Source: Bufo bufo (Eukaryota > Chordata > Amphibia > Anura > Bufonidae). From it: a stretch of 64,000 bases of DNA. The DNA lies in contig NC_053390.1 of assembly GCF_905171765.1 (NCBI RefSeq), forward strand, positions 303,312,622 through 303,376,621. The letters are read 5' to 3'. The notes under the pieces were generated by a model. That model did no database searches and was not told the origin of the DNA. It saw only the letters and a list, made by a program, of their open reading frames with translations. The number at the start of each line of letters is the position of its first letter. Positions within the stretch are counted from its first letter, which is position 1. Shown here one piece after another: positions 10,024 to 21,653 of this stretch. The translations under genes were made by a program, and so were the position numbers.

Positions 10024-12605
10024 GCAGTGGTGAGACCGATCCAACAGCGTAGCAAAAGCGGGAGCAGGGTGCAAAAGCAGAGCAGCCGTCGCCAAAACAG
10101 TTTGCCTGCTACTGGCCACCGTCACCAGGGACCAAGCACACCAAAGGCAGCTTCAAGGAGTTCCCTGGCATGGCACATCTTCACACAATGTGCTGATGAC
10201 AAGACCCCAGTGGTTTGCACGCTGTGCCATCAGAGCCTGAAGCGAGGCATTAACGTTCTGAACCTTAGCACAACCTGCATGACCAGGCATCTACATGCGA
10301 GACACGGGCTGCAGTGGAGTAAGCACCTTCAAAACCAAGAAAGGGCTCAGGTCCCTCCTGCTCCCTCTTCTGCTGCTGCCTCGGCCTCTTCCTCCGCCTC
10401 TGGAGGAACGTTGGCACCTGCCGCCCAGCAAACAGAGGATGTGCCACCAACAACACCACCTCCGTCACCAAGCATCTCCACCATGTCACACGGAAGCGTT
10501 CAGCTCTCCATCTCACAAACCTTTGAGAGAAAGCGTAAATTACCACCTAGCCACCCTCGATCCCTGGCCCTGAATGCTAGCATTTCTAAACTGCTGGCCT
10601 TTGAAATGCTGTCATTCAGGCTAGTGGAGACGGACAGCTTCAAACAGCTCATGTCGCTTGCTGTCCCACAGTATGTCGTTCCCAGCTGCAACTACTTCTC
10701 CACGAGAGCCGTGCCCTCCCTGCACAACCAAGTATCGGATAAAATCAAGTGTGCACTGTGTAATGCCATCTGTGGCAAGGCCCCAGGCGGAGAGCTGTTT
10801 GGCGCATGTCCTTCCGCCGCCAAGGATCGCAGGGCATCATTCTTTGCCTCCTGTTGCCTCCTCTTCCTTCTCGGCTTCCTCCTCCTCTTCTTCCACCTCC
10901 TCATCCGGTCAGCGACAGACCTTTTCCACCAACTTCAGCAGAGCCAGGGGTAAACGTCAGCAGGCCGTTCTGAAACTGATGTGTTTGGGGGACAGGCCCC
11001 ACACCGCGCAGGAGTTGTGGCGGGGTATAGAACAACAGACCGACGAGTGGTTGCTGCCAGTGGGCCTCAAGCCCGGCCTGGTGGTGTGCGATAATGGGTG
11101 AAATCTCGTTGCAGCTCTGGGACTAGCCGGTTTGATGCACATCCCTTGCCTGGCGCATGTGCTGAATTTGGTGGTGCAGAAATTCATTCACAACTACCCG
11201 ACATGTCTGAGCTGCTGCATAAAGTGCGGGCCGTCTGTTCGCGCATTCAGCGTTCTCACCCTGCTGCTGCTGCTCGCCTGTCAGCGCTGCAGCGTAACTT
11301 CGGCCTTCCCGCCCATTACCTCATATGCGATGTGCCCACCAGGTGGAACTCCACCTTGCACATGCTGGACAGACTGTGCGAGCAGCAGCAGGCAATAGTG
11401 GAGTTTCAGCTGCAGCACGCACGGGTGAGTCGCACTGCGGAACAGCACCACTTCTCCACCAATGACTGGGCCTCCATGCGAGACCTGTGTGCCCTGTTGC
11501 GCTGTTTCGAATACTCCACCAACATGGCCAGTGGCGATGACGCCGTTATCAGCGTTATAATACCACTTCTATGTCTCCTTGAGAAAACACTTAGGGCGAT
11601 GATGGAAGAGGATGTGGCCCAGGACGAGGAGGAGGAAGAGGGGTCATCTCTAACACTTTCAGGCCAGTCATTTAGAAGTGGCTCAGAAAGAGGATTTTTG
11701 CAACAGCAGAGGCCAGGTACAAATTTGGCCAGCCAGGGCCCACTACTGGAGGGCGAGGAGGAGGAGGATGAGGAGGATGGGAATGAAGCATGTTCACAGC
11801 GGTGTGGCATCCAACACATCTCGGGCCCATCACTGGTGCGTGGCTGGGGGGATACGGAGGACGCAGACGATACGCCTCCCACAGAGGACATCTTGTCCTT
11901 ACCTCTGGGCAGCCTGGCACACATGAGCGACTACATGCTGCAGTGCCTGTGCAACGACTGCAGAGTTGCCCATATTTTAACGTGTGCTGACTACCGGGTG
12001 GCCAGCCTGCTGGATCCCCGTTACAAAGACAATGTGTCGTCCTTCATTCCCTCACTGGAGCATGATCGGAAGATGCGCGACTACAGGCGCACGCTGGTAG
12101 ACGCGCTCCTGAGATCATTCCCGACTGACGCCGGGGGACAAGTGGAAGCACAAGGCGAAGGCAGGGGAGGAGGAAGAGGTCGCCAACGCAGCTGTGTCAG
12201 CGCCAGCACCTCAGAAGGCAGGGTTAGCATGGCCGACATGTGGAAAAGCTTTGTCACCTCGCCGCAACAACTGCTGATATGGAGCGTGTTAGCAGGAGGC
12301 AGCATTTGAACAACATGGTGGAACAGTACCTGTGCACACGACTACATGTACTGACTGATGGTTCTGCTCCATTCAACTTCTGGGTCTCCAAATTGTCCAC
12401 ATGGCCAGAGCTTGCCCTGTATGCCTTGCAGGTGCTGGCCTGCCCTGCAGCCAGTGTAATCTCTGAACATGTATTTAGCACGGCAGGAGGCGTCATTACA
12501 GACAGACGCAGCCGCCTGTCCACAGCCAACGTGGACAAGCTCACGTTTATTAAAATGAACCAGGCTTGGATCCCACAAGACTTGTCTGTACCTTGTGCAG
12601 AATAG
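10024..12605 (+). pseudogene. BED-finger hAT transposase, copy 1, broken
   Basis: Domain order: an N-terminal BED zinc finger (SLAWHIF, CTLC, HLHARH at 10170-10310), a Ser/Pro-rich linker, the RNase-H-like catalytic region (FIHNYP, CDVPTRWNST), acidic tracts near 11620-11780, and the C-terminal dimerisation region (WPELALYALQVL, SEHVFSTAGG, STANVDKLTF) to the stop at 12603-12605. Compared with copy 2 at 62142-64000 it has lost about 100 bp near 10785. It has a TGA where copy 2 has CGA (near 11099), a missing C near 11205, and another frameshift near 12262. Some host ZBED genes derive from such transposases; this copy is a dead transposon. Confidence 0.85.
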
Positions 12606-13080
12606 ACATTTATACCACCATCAAACATACATTCTTGTACTCAAGTCAAGTGCAATGATTCTTTGTTTTATTTATTTTTTTATTTGTCACAATATTTTGG
12701 GGGCTACCTACCCAATAAAAAATATAAAAAACATTGTTGGCTACCTGTTCCTCCTCCATTGCTGCCTCCACCTACAACACCACATTCACCGCCTACTCAA
12801 CCTCCAACTCCATATCCACCTCCTTCTCTGAGTTGCAGGTTAATAATTTGTAATTTTTAGTTATTTTATTTCATTTTAAGTTATCTCCCTATTCACATTT
12901 GTTTGCAGAGCAGTTGCCATGCTCTTAAGCACATTTTACTGCCTTTTACATCCCTCTAGCCTTTTCAAGGACTATTTTAGAGCCATTTTAATTTAAAAAA
13001 GTGGCAATTTTAGTGTCTTAAATTGAAAAAATTCTTATTTTCAATTGTCGGGTGACATTTTACAATTTTTGGTGTATACA

Positions 13081-13870
13081 AACCCCTGTTGTGCCTGGGT
13101 GACAGGGGCCTAAATCTCTCAAAATCCTCTGTTCTATTGCTGGGTGACATGTACCCCCTTTTGCCGTGAATGAACCCCTGCTGTGCCTGGGTGACAGGGG
13201 CCTAAATCTCTCAAAATCTTCTGTTCTATTGCTGGGTGACATGTACCCCCTTTTGCCGTGAATGAACCCCTGCTGTGCCTGGGTGACAGGGGCCTAAATC
13301 TCTCAAAATCCTCTGTTCTATTGCTGGGTGACAAGAACCCCCTTTTGCCGTGAATGAACCCCTGCTCTGCATTGCTGACAGGGGCCTAAATCTCTCAAAA
13401 TCCTCTGTTCTATTGCTTGGTGACATGTACCCCCTTTTTCCGTGAATGAACCCCTGCTCTGCATTGCTAACAGGGGCCTAAATCTCTAAAAATCCTCTGT
13501 TCTATTGCTGGGTGACATGAACCCCCTTTTGCCGTGAATGAACCCCTGCTGTGCCTGGGTGACAGGGGCCTAAATCTCTCCAAATCCTCTGTTGTATTGC
13601 TGGGTGACATGAACCCCCTTTTGCCGTGAATAAACCCCTGCTGTGCCTGGGTGACAGGGGCCTAAATCTCTCCAAATCCTCTGTTGAATTGCTGGGTGAC
13701 ATGTACCCCCTTTTGCCGTGAATGAACCCCTGCTCTGCATTGCTGACTGGGGACTAAATCTCTCAAAATCCTCTGTTCTATTGCTGGGTGACATGAACCC
13801 CCTTTTGCCGTGAATGAACCCTTGCTCTGCCTTGCTGAAAGGGAACTAAATTTTGTGAAAACATCTGTTA
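13081..13870. repeat. 92-bp minisatellite, about 8.5 units
   Basis: Units start at 13081, 13173, 13265 and 13357 and continue at 92-bp steps to about 13817, then fade by 13870. Each has AACCCCTGCT, GTGACAGGGGCC, CTAAATCTCTC, CTCTGTTCTATTGCTGGGTG and CCCCTTTTGCCG blocks. Later units swap a GCCTGGGTG block for GCATTGCTG. The repeated short minus-strand ORFs are artefacts of a unit that happens to lack a stop in one frame. Confidence 0.9.
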
Positions 13871-14600
13871 CTGATCGGAAGATGCGCGACTACAAGCGCA
13901 CGCTGATGATAGCATTCCCACCTGACAGCGAGGGCACAGTGGAAGCACAAAGCGAAGGCAGAGGAAGAGGTCGCCAACACAGCTGGGGCACCACCAGCAC
14001 CTGAGAAGGCACGGTTAGCATGGCCCAAATGTGGAAAAGCTATGTCAGCCTTGGAGGTGCTGACCTGCCCTGCAGCCAGTGTATAGTGTGAACGTGTGTT
14101 TAGCACGGCAGAGAGCATTATCACAGGCCACAGCCAATGTGGACAAGCTTACGTTTATTAAAATGAACCAGGCATGGATCCCACAGGACTTGTCCGTACC
14201 TTGTGCAGAATAGACATTTATACCAGTCTCAACCATCCATTCTTGTACTCAAGTGCACTTATTCTTTGTTTTATTTTGTTATATGTCCCAATATTTTGGG
14301 GGACACCCCAATTTAAAAATAAAAAATAACACAAATCAGTGTTGGCTACCTATTCCTCCTTCACCGCCGCTTCCACCTTCACCGCCACGTCAACATACAC
14401 AGCCACATCCACCGCCTCCTCAACCTCCTACTCCTAGATCCAGATTGTTATTTAAAAATTTTCTGTATTTTATGTTATTTTAAGTAATTTCCCTATCCAA
14501 ATTTGTTTGCAGAACAGTTGCCATGTTCTTAAGCACATTTGTATGCCTTTTGCAGCCCTCTAGCTCTTTCCAGGACTATTTTAGAGCCATTTTAGTGCCC
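13871..14600 (+). repeat. Partial duplicate of the hAT 3' region
   Basis: This parallels 12063-13000 with deletions: GATCGGAAGATGCGCGACTA, then GACAAGCTTACGTTTATTAA, the CTTGTGCAGAATAGAC transposase end, the CAATATTTTGGGG block and the AGCACATTT tail recur in the same order. No ORF is kept. It shows that the 3' end was duplicated around the minisatellite. Confidence 0.75.
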
Positions 14601-14727
14601 AAAAGTTCGGGTCCCCATTAACTTCAATGGGGTTCGGGGTCAAGTTCGGGTCCCGAACCCGAACTTTTTTTTCAAGTTCGGCCAAACCTGCCGAACCCGA
14701 ACATCCAGGTGTCCGCTCAACTCTAGT

Positions 14728-14966
14728 CACCAGCATATCAGCAGTGTTTAAAAAAAGATTACCAGAGTTAAAATATCTTAAACAGAAATCAAATTTTAAT
14801 CATGCATCTTGTCACTGAGACGGTGTCACCCTCACTGACTTTAGGTGCATTTGTGACTACATGGTAACTTGGTGACTCTGTCCAAGATAAAGTGTTTAAA
14901 GGGAACCTATCACTTTGCAGATGGTGACAGCATGTTATAGAACAGGAGGAGCGAAGCAGATTCATA
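14728..14966. other. Short intervening sequence
   Basis: No gene. TTTAAAGGGAACCTATCAC at about 14896 resembles the end of a TTAA-type MITE, probably broken by the Tc1 insertion that follows. Confidence 0.35.
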
Positions 14967-16539
14967 GAGTTGCAAGAAAATGTATGTGAACCCTTCGGAA
15001 TTATATGGATTTCTGCACAAATTGGTCATAAAATCTGATCTGATCTTCATCTAAGTCACAACAATAGACAATCACAGTCTGCTTAAACTAATAACACACA
15101 AAAAATTTAATGTTACCATATTTTTATTGAACACACCATGTAAACATTCACAGTGCAAGTGGAAAAATTATGTGAACCCTTGGATTTAATAACTGGTTGA
15201 ACCTCCTTTGGCAACAATAGCTTTAAACGTTTCCTGTAGTTGCAGATCAGACGTGCTTGTGAACGGTCAGGAGTAATTCTTGACCATTCCTCTTTACAGA
15301 ACTGTTTCAGTTCAGCAATATTCTTGGGATGTCTGGTGTGAATTGCTTTCTTGAGGTCATGCCACAGCATCTTTATCGGGTTGAGGTCAGGACTCTGACT
15401 GGGCCACTCCAGAAGGCGTATTTTCTTTTGTTTAAGCCATTCTGTTGATTTTCTTCTATGCTTTGGGTCGTTGTCCTGTTGCAACACCCATCTTCTGTTG
15501 AGCTTCAGCTGGTGGACAGATGGCCTTAAGTTCTCCTGCAAAATGTCTTGATAAACTTGGCCTGACGCAGCAAAGCAGCCCCAAACCATGATGCCCCCAC
15601 CACCATACTTCACAGTTGGGATGAGGTTTTGATGTTGGTGTGCTGTGCCTCTTTTTCTCCACACATAGTGTTGTGTGTTTCTTACAAAAAACTCAACTTT
15701 GGTTTAATCTGTCCACAGAATATTTTGCCAGTACTGCTGTGGAACATCCAGGTGCTCTTGTGCAAACTATAAACGTGCAGCAATGTTTTTCTTGGACAGC
15801 AGTGGCCTCCTCTGTGGTGTCCTCCCATGAAATCCATTCTTGTTTAGTGTTTTACATATCGTAGATTTGCTAACAGGGATGTTAGCATATGCCAGAGGAT
15901 TTTGTAAGTCTTTAGCTGACACTCTAGGATTCTTCTTCGCCTCATTGAGCAGTCTGCGCTGTGCTCTTGCAGTCATCTTTATAGGACGGCCACTTCTAGG
16001 GAGAGTAGCAGCAGTGCTGAACTTTCTCCATTTATCGACAATTTGTCTTACCGTGGACTGATGAACAGCAAGACTTTTGGAGATACTTTCATAACCGTTT
16101 CCAGCTTTATGCAAGTAAACAATTCTTAATCGTAGGTCTTCTGAGAGCTCTTTTGTGCGAGGCATCATTCACATCAGGCAATGCTTCTTGTGAAAAGCAA
16201 ACCCAGAACTGGTGTGTGTTTTTTTTAGGGCAGCTGTAACCAACACCTCCAATCTCATCTCATTGATTGGACTCCAGTTGGCTGACACCTCACTCCAATT
16301 AGCTCCTGGAGATGTCATTAGTCTAGGGGTTTACATACTTTTTCCACCTGCACTGTGAATGTTTACATGGTGTGTTCAATAAAAACATGGTAACATTTAA
16401 TTATTTGTGTGTTATTAGTTTAAGCAGACTGTGATTGTCTATTGTTGTGATTTAGATAAAGATCAGATCACATTTTATGACCAATTTGTGCAGAAATCCA
16501 TATCATTCCAAAGGGTTCACATACTTTTTCTTGCAACTG
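14967..16539 (-). mobile_element. Tc1/mariner element with long terminal inverted repeats
   Basis: 1573 bp flanked by TA (14965-14966 and 16540-16541). The ends read GAGTTGCAAGAAAATG and, inverted, CAGTTGCAAGAAAAAG. The terminal repeats run about 200 bp and contain a second ACATACTTTTTCCACCTG-type block, as in the IR/DR class. The transposase is on the minus strand. Confidence 0.9.
15113..16168 (-). pseudogene. Tc1 transposase with two in-frame stops
   Basis: A DDE transposase that cuts and pastes the element at TA. It starts MMPRTKELSEDLRL. The helix-turn-helix paired-like region follows, with the linker GRPIKMT, then the catalytic part with GGGGIMVWGCF, QQDNDPKH (second Asp) and SPDLNPI (the third acidic position is read as the usual Tc1 region, NPIKMLW). 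One frame spans the whole gene but has TAG at 15767-15769 and TAA at 15704-15706. The TAA directly follows the first catalytic Asp in WTD. Confidence 0.88.
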
Positions 16540-16613
16540 TATATTGTTTTTTGAGGAAAGATTCAGCAAAACTCCTAATTCATATACATTTCTGTTCTTT
16601 CTATACCCAGCAG

Positions 16614-17820
16614 TAGAGATGAGTGAACCTTTTGAAAAAGTTCAGTTCGGACCTGAATCGATTTGGCCCGAACCAAAGTGGCTCCAATTGCCATGGAAAT
16701 TGGTGCATACCATCCTCTAGTCTCCTAGGAAAACGTATTATCTCTTTTCATACATTTTTTAGGAATTGTTGCTTTTTTCTTTCCCCTATCTCCTTCCTAA
16801 GGAGGAGGTGGATTAGGTCCTTGTGTGGGAGCCAGGCTGACACAATCATTTGGAGGGGTCACAATAACTTGGCATTGTTGCTGGGGTTTGTGCCTCGCTG
16901 CATCGAAAAGCATTGACCCAGTGAGCTGTAAAAAAAAAAAAAGTACTGTCTCTGCCTGTAACAGCTGATCCGTGTGTCCACTGTGGCGTGCACCTTACCT
17001 GACTACAAGAATTGCAAGGAGTGGCCCACATTCTCTGCCACGTGAGAGCAGACACCATTAAATTGTACAGCAGCGACTGTACCAAAGGCAACTTGGCCAG
17101 GTGCGGGTTCAGCTTGTTCTGATTGGGAATGCTGGCCAGTTGTATTTTCATAAAGGAACTGGCGATACAACCTCATGTGCTGCAATAGAGCTCTGGTAAC
17201 TGTGTTTGCGCTAGAATGCCCACATCTTATTTTAATTCTACAAATCAGAATTACAGAGCTAGCAGAAGCCAATCTTGATGTAGATATGGCACGTTTTGTG
17301 CCTGCACCCACAGTATCAGCAGCATCACCAGTTAACGATCTGACCACAATATAAGAAGATCTGTCACTGCCAGTTCTTTTGCAGGTTTTGGCCATACATT
17401 GCCTCCACTGTATATTGCAACCGCAGCCACCTACCTTCTCCTCCGATTTCTGCTTCTCCTCTTTGGCACCCCGATCCGGCTACCACGTCCTGTCCAACAT
17501 ACAATCATCATTAGAGTCCTCTCCCTCCTTGCCACTTTTATCAGACTGTGAAATATCATGGTGGGTTACTTGCTTCCCCTTTCCATTCCCTGCTCTGTAT
17601 TTGCACAGAGTGGCATTGTTGCTGCCCCCACCACCAATACTGTGGCCGCAGATGCCACTATTACTAGCACCAACACAGCTATGCATAGGTCCCTTGCTCC
17701 CTCCTGAACTACTTCCTCAGGGCAGTCCAAACGATGGCACAAATTGTCAACAGGGAGACTATCTGCCATAGCACATTGTGGGGTTTTGTTGTCCCTTCTT
17801 AGGAAAAAAGAAGGCACTAC
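16614..17820. mobile_element. Possible hAT-type remnant
   Basis: It starts TAGAGATGAGTGAAC, like the ends of the hAT elements in this window. A minus-strand ORF (17395-17003) has a weak BED-like pattern, with two Cys and a QHMRLY stretch. No second terminus or target duplication was found, so this is a low-confidence call. Confidence 0.3.
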
Positions 17821-18839
17821 ACTAGGGTGGCAGAGTTAAGTCACTGAGAGGCCTCTTTGGGGCCTCAAGGAGGAGAGGCAGGGGGAATACTGTCACCATT
17901 GGCTTCAACCCATGGTGTGAGAGTATGGGAGAACAAGGCCTGGGTCTTTTTTAACCTTTCTTTACACCAGACATTTTATTATAAAGCCTAGTGTAAAATC
18001 ACGATTTTCCTAAATGAAACATCTCAGGTGTGGTACACAATCACACATGTTTTCTGTAAATTAAAGAGAGAGGCACAATTAAATGGTTTTTTTTTTCTAC
18101 AAACACAATAAATACTGTTATTGACAATTTAATTTAACTGGTGTAAAAAAGGCACTATTGCGTAATATGTGTTTGCTATAATACAAGGCATTTAATGACA
18201 CAAGACAGATATAATACACTGAAAAAAATATATACACTTGCTCAGCAGCAGAATGCAATTGAGGTGCTGTGCTAGCAATAATAATATGTTGAAAATTGAT
18301 GGGGGTTTTTTTTTTGGGGGGGGCAGCTGTCTCTCTGTTCAAAAGAGAGAAAAAAGAATACATTTTACTGCAGGAGGATGGTTTTATAGCACAGAACAGC
18401 AATAAAGAGGTTTTGCAACAGCTGTATTATTGAGCATTGTGAGCCAGCCCCCAACTCCCTTAAACTATTTTCCCTGATCAAAGACCCTTAGTTTTTTATT
18501 TCTATTCTTCCCTTACACTGTCCCTGTTACAGTAAAAGAGATGCTTGCTTGTGACTCTGTACACTGTCTAAAATCATTTTCTGTCAAACACTATTTCTCT
18601 ACTGTTGGATAAGTAAAAGTGTTCCAAAATTATTACCATATATATATATATTGTAAAATGTAATTTTTTATTTTCATGCCCCAATTTGCTTAGATAAGTA
18701 AACACATTCCAAAGTTACTCCCATGTAAAGTGACATGTCAAATTTGAAAAAGGGCTCTGAGTCCTGAAGGCCAAAATAGGCTTCTTCCTTAATGTGTTAA
18801 AGGGGTTGTCTCAGGATAAGAGCTCCTGTCAACATGATC
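17821..18839. other. No gene recognised
   Basis: AT-rich non-coding sequence with poly-T, poly-G and short TA runs (18640-18660). TTAAAGGGGTTGTCTCAGG at 18797 looks like the end of a TTAA-type MITE, but its partner was not found. Confidence 0.4.
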
Positions 18840-18847
18840 TTGTAGAG

Positions 18848-19840
18848 CAGGGGTGGCCAACCTGTGGCTCGCGAGCTGCATGCTGCTCCTTGCTCCTTCA
18901 TTTGCAGCTCGCAGGGGAGTGGTCCGGCCAGCTTTTACTATCTAGGCTGATTGGGGTTAATGTGACTCATTAACCCCAATCTTGCCACTGCCATGTTTTA
19001 AACATGATGGGGGTCATTTATTTTTAATGTTAGGCTGGGCACATGTTTTTGGACTGGACCCCATGTACCTTTAATAGTCAGTGACCCCCAAAGTACCATC
19101 TCACATAATTTGTTTGAAACCCCCACGGGTGACAGATAAAGAAACAACTCAAATTGAGATGATTACTTACTGATGATTCTTACTGACACACAGGATTCAG
19201 CAAAAACGCTTTCGTTACTGATAATATAACCATCTGCATCTGTTTGAACGGATCCGGTTGTATTATCTTTAACATATCCATCATGAACTCCATTTAAAGT
19301 CAATGAGAGACAGATCCGTTTTCTATTGTGGCAGATTGTGCCAGAGAAAACGGATCCGGCCCCATTAACTTGCATTGGGGGCCATGACGGATCAGTCCTG
19401 CGGTTTTCTCTCCGGTCTGGGAAACCCACTGAATGGAACGGAATGTATTTTGGAGCACTCCGTTCTGTTCAGTTCAGTTTTGTCCCCATTGACATTGAAT
19501 AGGGACAAAACTGAAGCGTTTTTTCCAGTATTGAACCGCTATGATGGAACTCAATACCGAAAAACTTTAACGCTAGTGCGAAAGTACCCTTAAAGAATTG
19601 CCTCGAGTAGCAACGACTGAATACAATCCATATGTGAAAAACAAAGATTGCCAGTAGTCTCCCTAAAGTTGTCTACATTACAGGTAGGAAAGGTGGTTTA
19701 AATACACTTTTATAACTGAATTGCAGTAATACTGTTGTGTGCACGCATATTTGTGTAAATGTATAGCTTGTGGCTCCCGGCAGTTATACGTTTTTTGTTT
19801 TTTTTCTGGCTCTTTGTGTCTGTAAGGTTGGCCACCCCTG
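18848..19840. mobile_element. Non-autonomous hAT element with perfect 8-bp duplication
   Basis: The ends are CAGGGGTGGCCAACCT and its inverted partner. TTGTAGAG flanks both sides (18840-18847 and 19841-19848). There is no transposase ORF. The sequence up to about 19590 ends GTGCGAAAGTACCC then TTA, like one end of a TTA-type MITE, so a truncated MITE may sit inside. Confidence 0.85.
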
Positions 19841-19883
19841 TTGTAGAGAAACAGGACATCATGGAGGAGGATTCCCCGTTTAA

Positions 19884-20302
19884 AGAGGACCTTTCACTTG
19901 TATACAAACTAAAAACCATCTATATCAGTGGGCAGAGCGGCACCCAGGGGTCCCCCTGCACTTACTAGTATGTCTGGGCGCCGCTCCGTTCGCCTGGTAT
20001 AGGCTCCGGTGTCTGCAGCTCACTGGACTGATTTTTTGTATGAGGCGTGTCTTGCTGCAGCGCTGGCCAATCGCAGCACAGCTCATAGCCTGGCTATGAG
20101 CTGTGCGCTGCGATTGGCCAGCGCTGCAGCAAGGGACACGCCTCATACAAAAAATCAGTCCAGTGAGCTGCAGACACCGGAGCCTATACCAGGCGAACGG
20201 AGTGGCGCCCAGACATACTAGTAAGTGCAGGGGGACCCCTGGGCGCCGCTCTGCCCACTGATATAGATTGTTTTTAGTTTGTATACAAGTGAAAGGTTCT
20301 CT
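19884..20302. mobile_element. 419-bp palindromic MITE with TTAA duplication
   Basis: Almost the whole element is one inverted repeat centred near 20093. Flanks are TTAA (19880-19883 and 20303-20306). The ends are AGAGGACCTTTCACTTG and AGAGAACCTTTCACTTG. A TTAA duplication fits the piggyBac or Kolobok type. It has no coding capacity and would fold into a very stable hairpin. Confidence 0.82.
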
Positions 20303-20381
20303 TTAAGACCCCATACTTGTTGACACCTTCCAAACAGTACATACAGTACATTGCATGCAGAGACATTCCTATACAGTTTTA

Positions 20382-20677
20382 GGGTCCATTCACACGTCCG
20401 CAATTCTGTTCCGCATTTTGCAGAACGGAATTGCGGACCAATTCATTTCTATGGCGCCATTCATTTCGATGTGCTGCCCGGATCCGGAAATGCGGATCCG
20501 CACTTCCGGGTCCGCATTTGCATTCCCGAAAAAAAAAAAATAGAACATGTTCTATTCTTGTCCGCAATTGCGGACAAGATTAGGCATATTCTATTATAGT
20601 GCCGGCGATGTGCGGCACATTGCCCGTTTCCGTGTTTTGCGGATCCGCAAAACACATACGGATGTGTGAATGGACCC
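20382..20677. mobile_element. Harbinger-like MITE, TTA duplication
   Basis: 296 bp with ends GGGTCCATTCACACGTCC and the inverted GGGTCCATTCACACATCC, flanked by TTA at 20379-20381 and 20678-20680. A 3-bp TTA/TWA duplication is typical of PIF/Harbinger. It is rich in GCGGATCCGCA-type palindromes. A relative lies at 28439-28764. Confidence 0.85.
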
Positions 20678-21352
20678 TTATCCAGTGGTAACAACCAATA
20701 TCCAGGATTAAAGAAGATGGCATGTGGTAATCTGCCAATTGCTGCCCTTGGTGCCTTTTAAAAAGGTATTGTCTTTAACGAATACCCAAAATGAATTACT
20801 TATGTTAAAACAATCATTTTTTTTTTTTAACAATATTTTTTATTGAAAAGGTTTTCATAAAAAATAGGTTACAGAATGAATGAATGACAATCACATGTAC
20901 ATGTTTGAAACAAGTAAAATTAAGGCAAATGTGAAGCTTCTAAAGAATTAGAAGTTATTACGCAGCATATGACAGAGAATATTAAACTATGTAAAGGGAA
21001 AAAGCTTGTCAGGTACATATATAAAGAGATAAGTACTTGTGTAGAAGACATATAGCAATGAGAAAAGACTTATAGTCTAATGGAAGCACTAGGTGGAAGT
21101 TTACAACTACTATGATTTAACCATACATCCCATCTTTTTAGGAATGAAGACTTCATATTCCTAGAAGATGCCCACAAACCTTCATATAAGCAGCTATTAT
21201 CTAGAGATCTGAAAATTCTATTAATATTAGGGAGGTTCCCAGATTTCCAACAAGCAGCAATTTTTAGTCGGGTTGTAAATATTAAGTGGCTGGCTATAGA
21301 CCTAAAGTGACAGGGAAGGTCTATCAGTCCAACAGACAAAAGAGCCATCTTA

Positions 21353-21549
21353 GGCTACTTTCACACTAGCGTTCGGGGCTCCGCTTGTGAGTTCCGTTTG
21401 AAGGGGCTCACAAGCGGCCCCGAACGGATCCGTCCAGTCCTAATGCATTCTGAATGGATGCGGATCCGCTCAGAATGCATCAGTCTGGCTCAGTTTGTCC
21501 TCCGCTCCGCTCAGCAGGCGGACACCTGAACGCAGGTGTGAAAGTAGCC
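21353..21549. mobile_element. 197-bp Harbinger-like MITE in the LINE 3' UTR
   Basis: The ends are GGCTACTTTCACACTAGCG and, inverted, GGCTACTTTCACACCTGCG, flanked by TTA at 21350-21352 and 21550-21552. It holds an inner CGGATCCG palindrome. It must be younger than the LINE. Confidence 0.88.
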
Positions 21550-21653
21550 TTAGATGAAGGACTAATAGGATAACAAGCTAACGATGAGATGAACTTAAAT
21601 ATTAAATCCCATAGATCTTTAACTCTCGGACAGACCCACCACAAATGTAGAAA

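Larger units (their letters stand above)
10024..14725 (+). mobile_element. hAT transposon (BED family) with internal duplication
   Basis: The right terminus is taken at 14725, where the inverted end reads TAGAGTTGAGCGGAC. That matches the TAGAGATGAG-type ends of other fragments here. The left end is in the gap, so no target duplication can be checked. Between transposase and right end are a minisatellite (13081-13870) and a second, shortened copy of the 3' part (13871-14600). Confidence 0.65.

Noticed and set aside
11406..11924. Long antisense ORF over the hAT transposase (Ser-rich)
   Set aside because: A shadow of the acidic GAG/GAT-rich coding strand.
13060..13794. Series of similar minus-strand ORFs of 60-74 codons
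   Set aside because: They repeat every 92 bp with the minisatellite; not genes.
13081..13870. CRISPR-like array
   Set aside because: The 92-bp units are continuous with no separate spacers, and this is a vertebrate genome.
17379..17771. 130-codon plus-strand ORF, Pro/Leu-rich
   Set aside because: No domain; low-complexity C/T-rich sequence in a degraded repeat.
20349..20694. Overlapping ORFs on both strands near 20.4-20.7 kb
   Set aside because: Caused by the inverted repeats of a Harbinger-like MITE.
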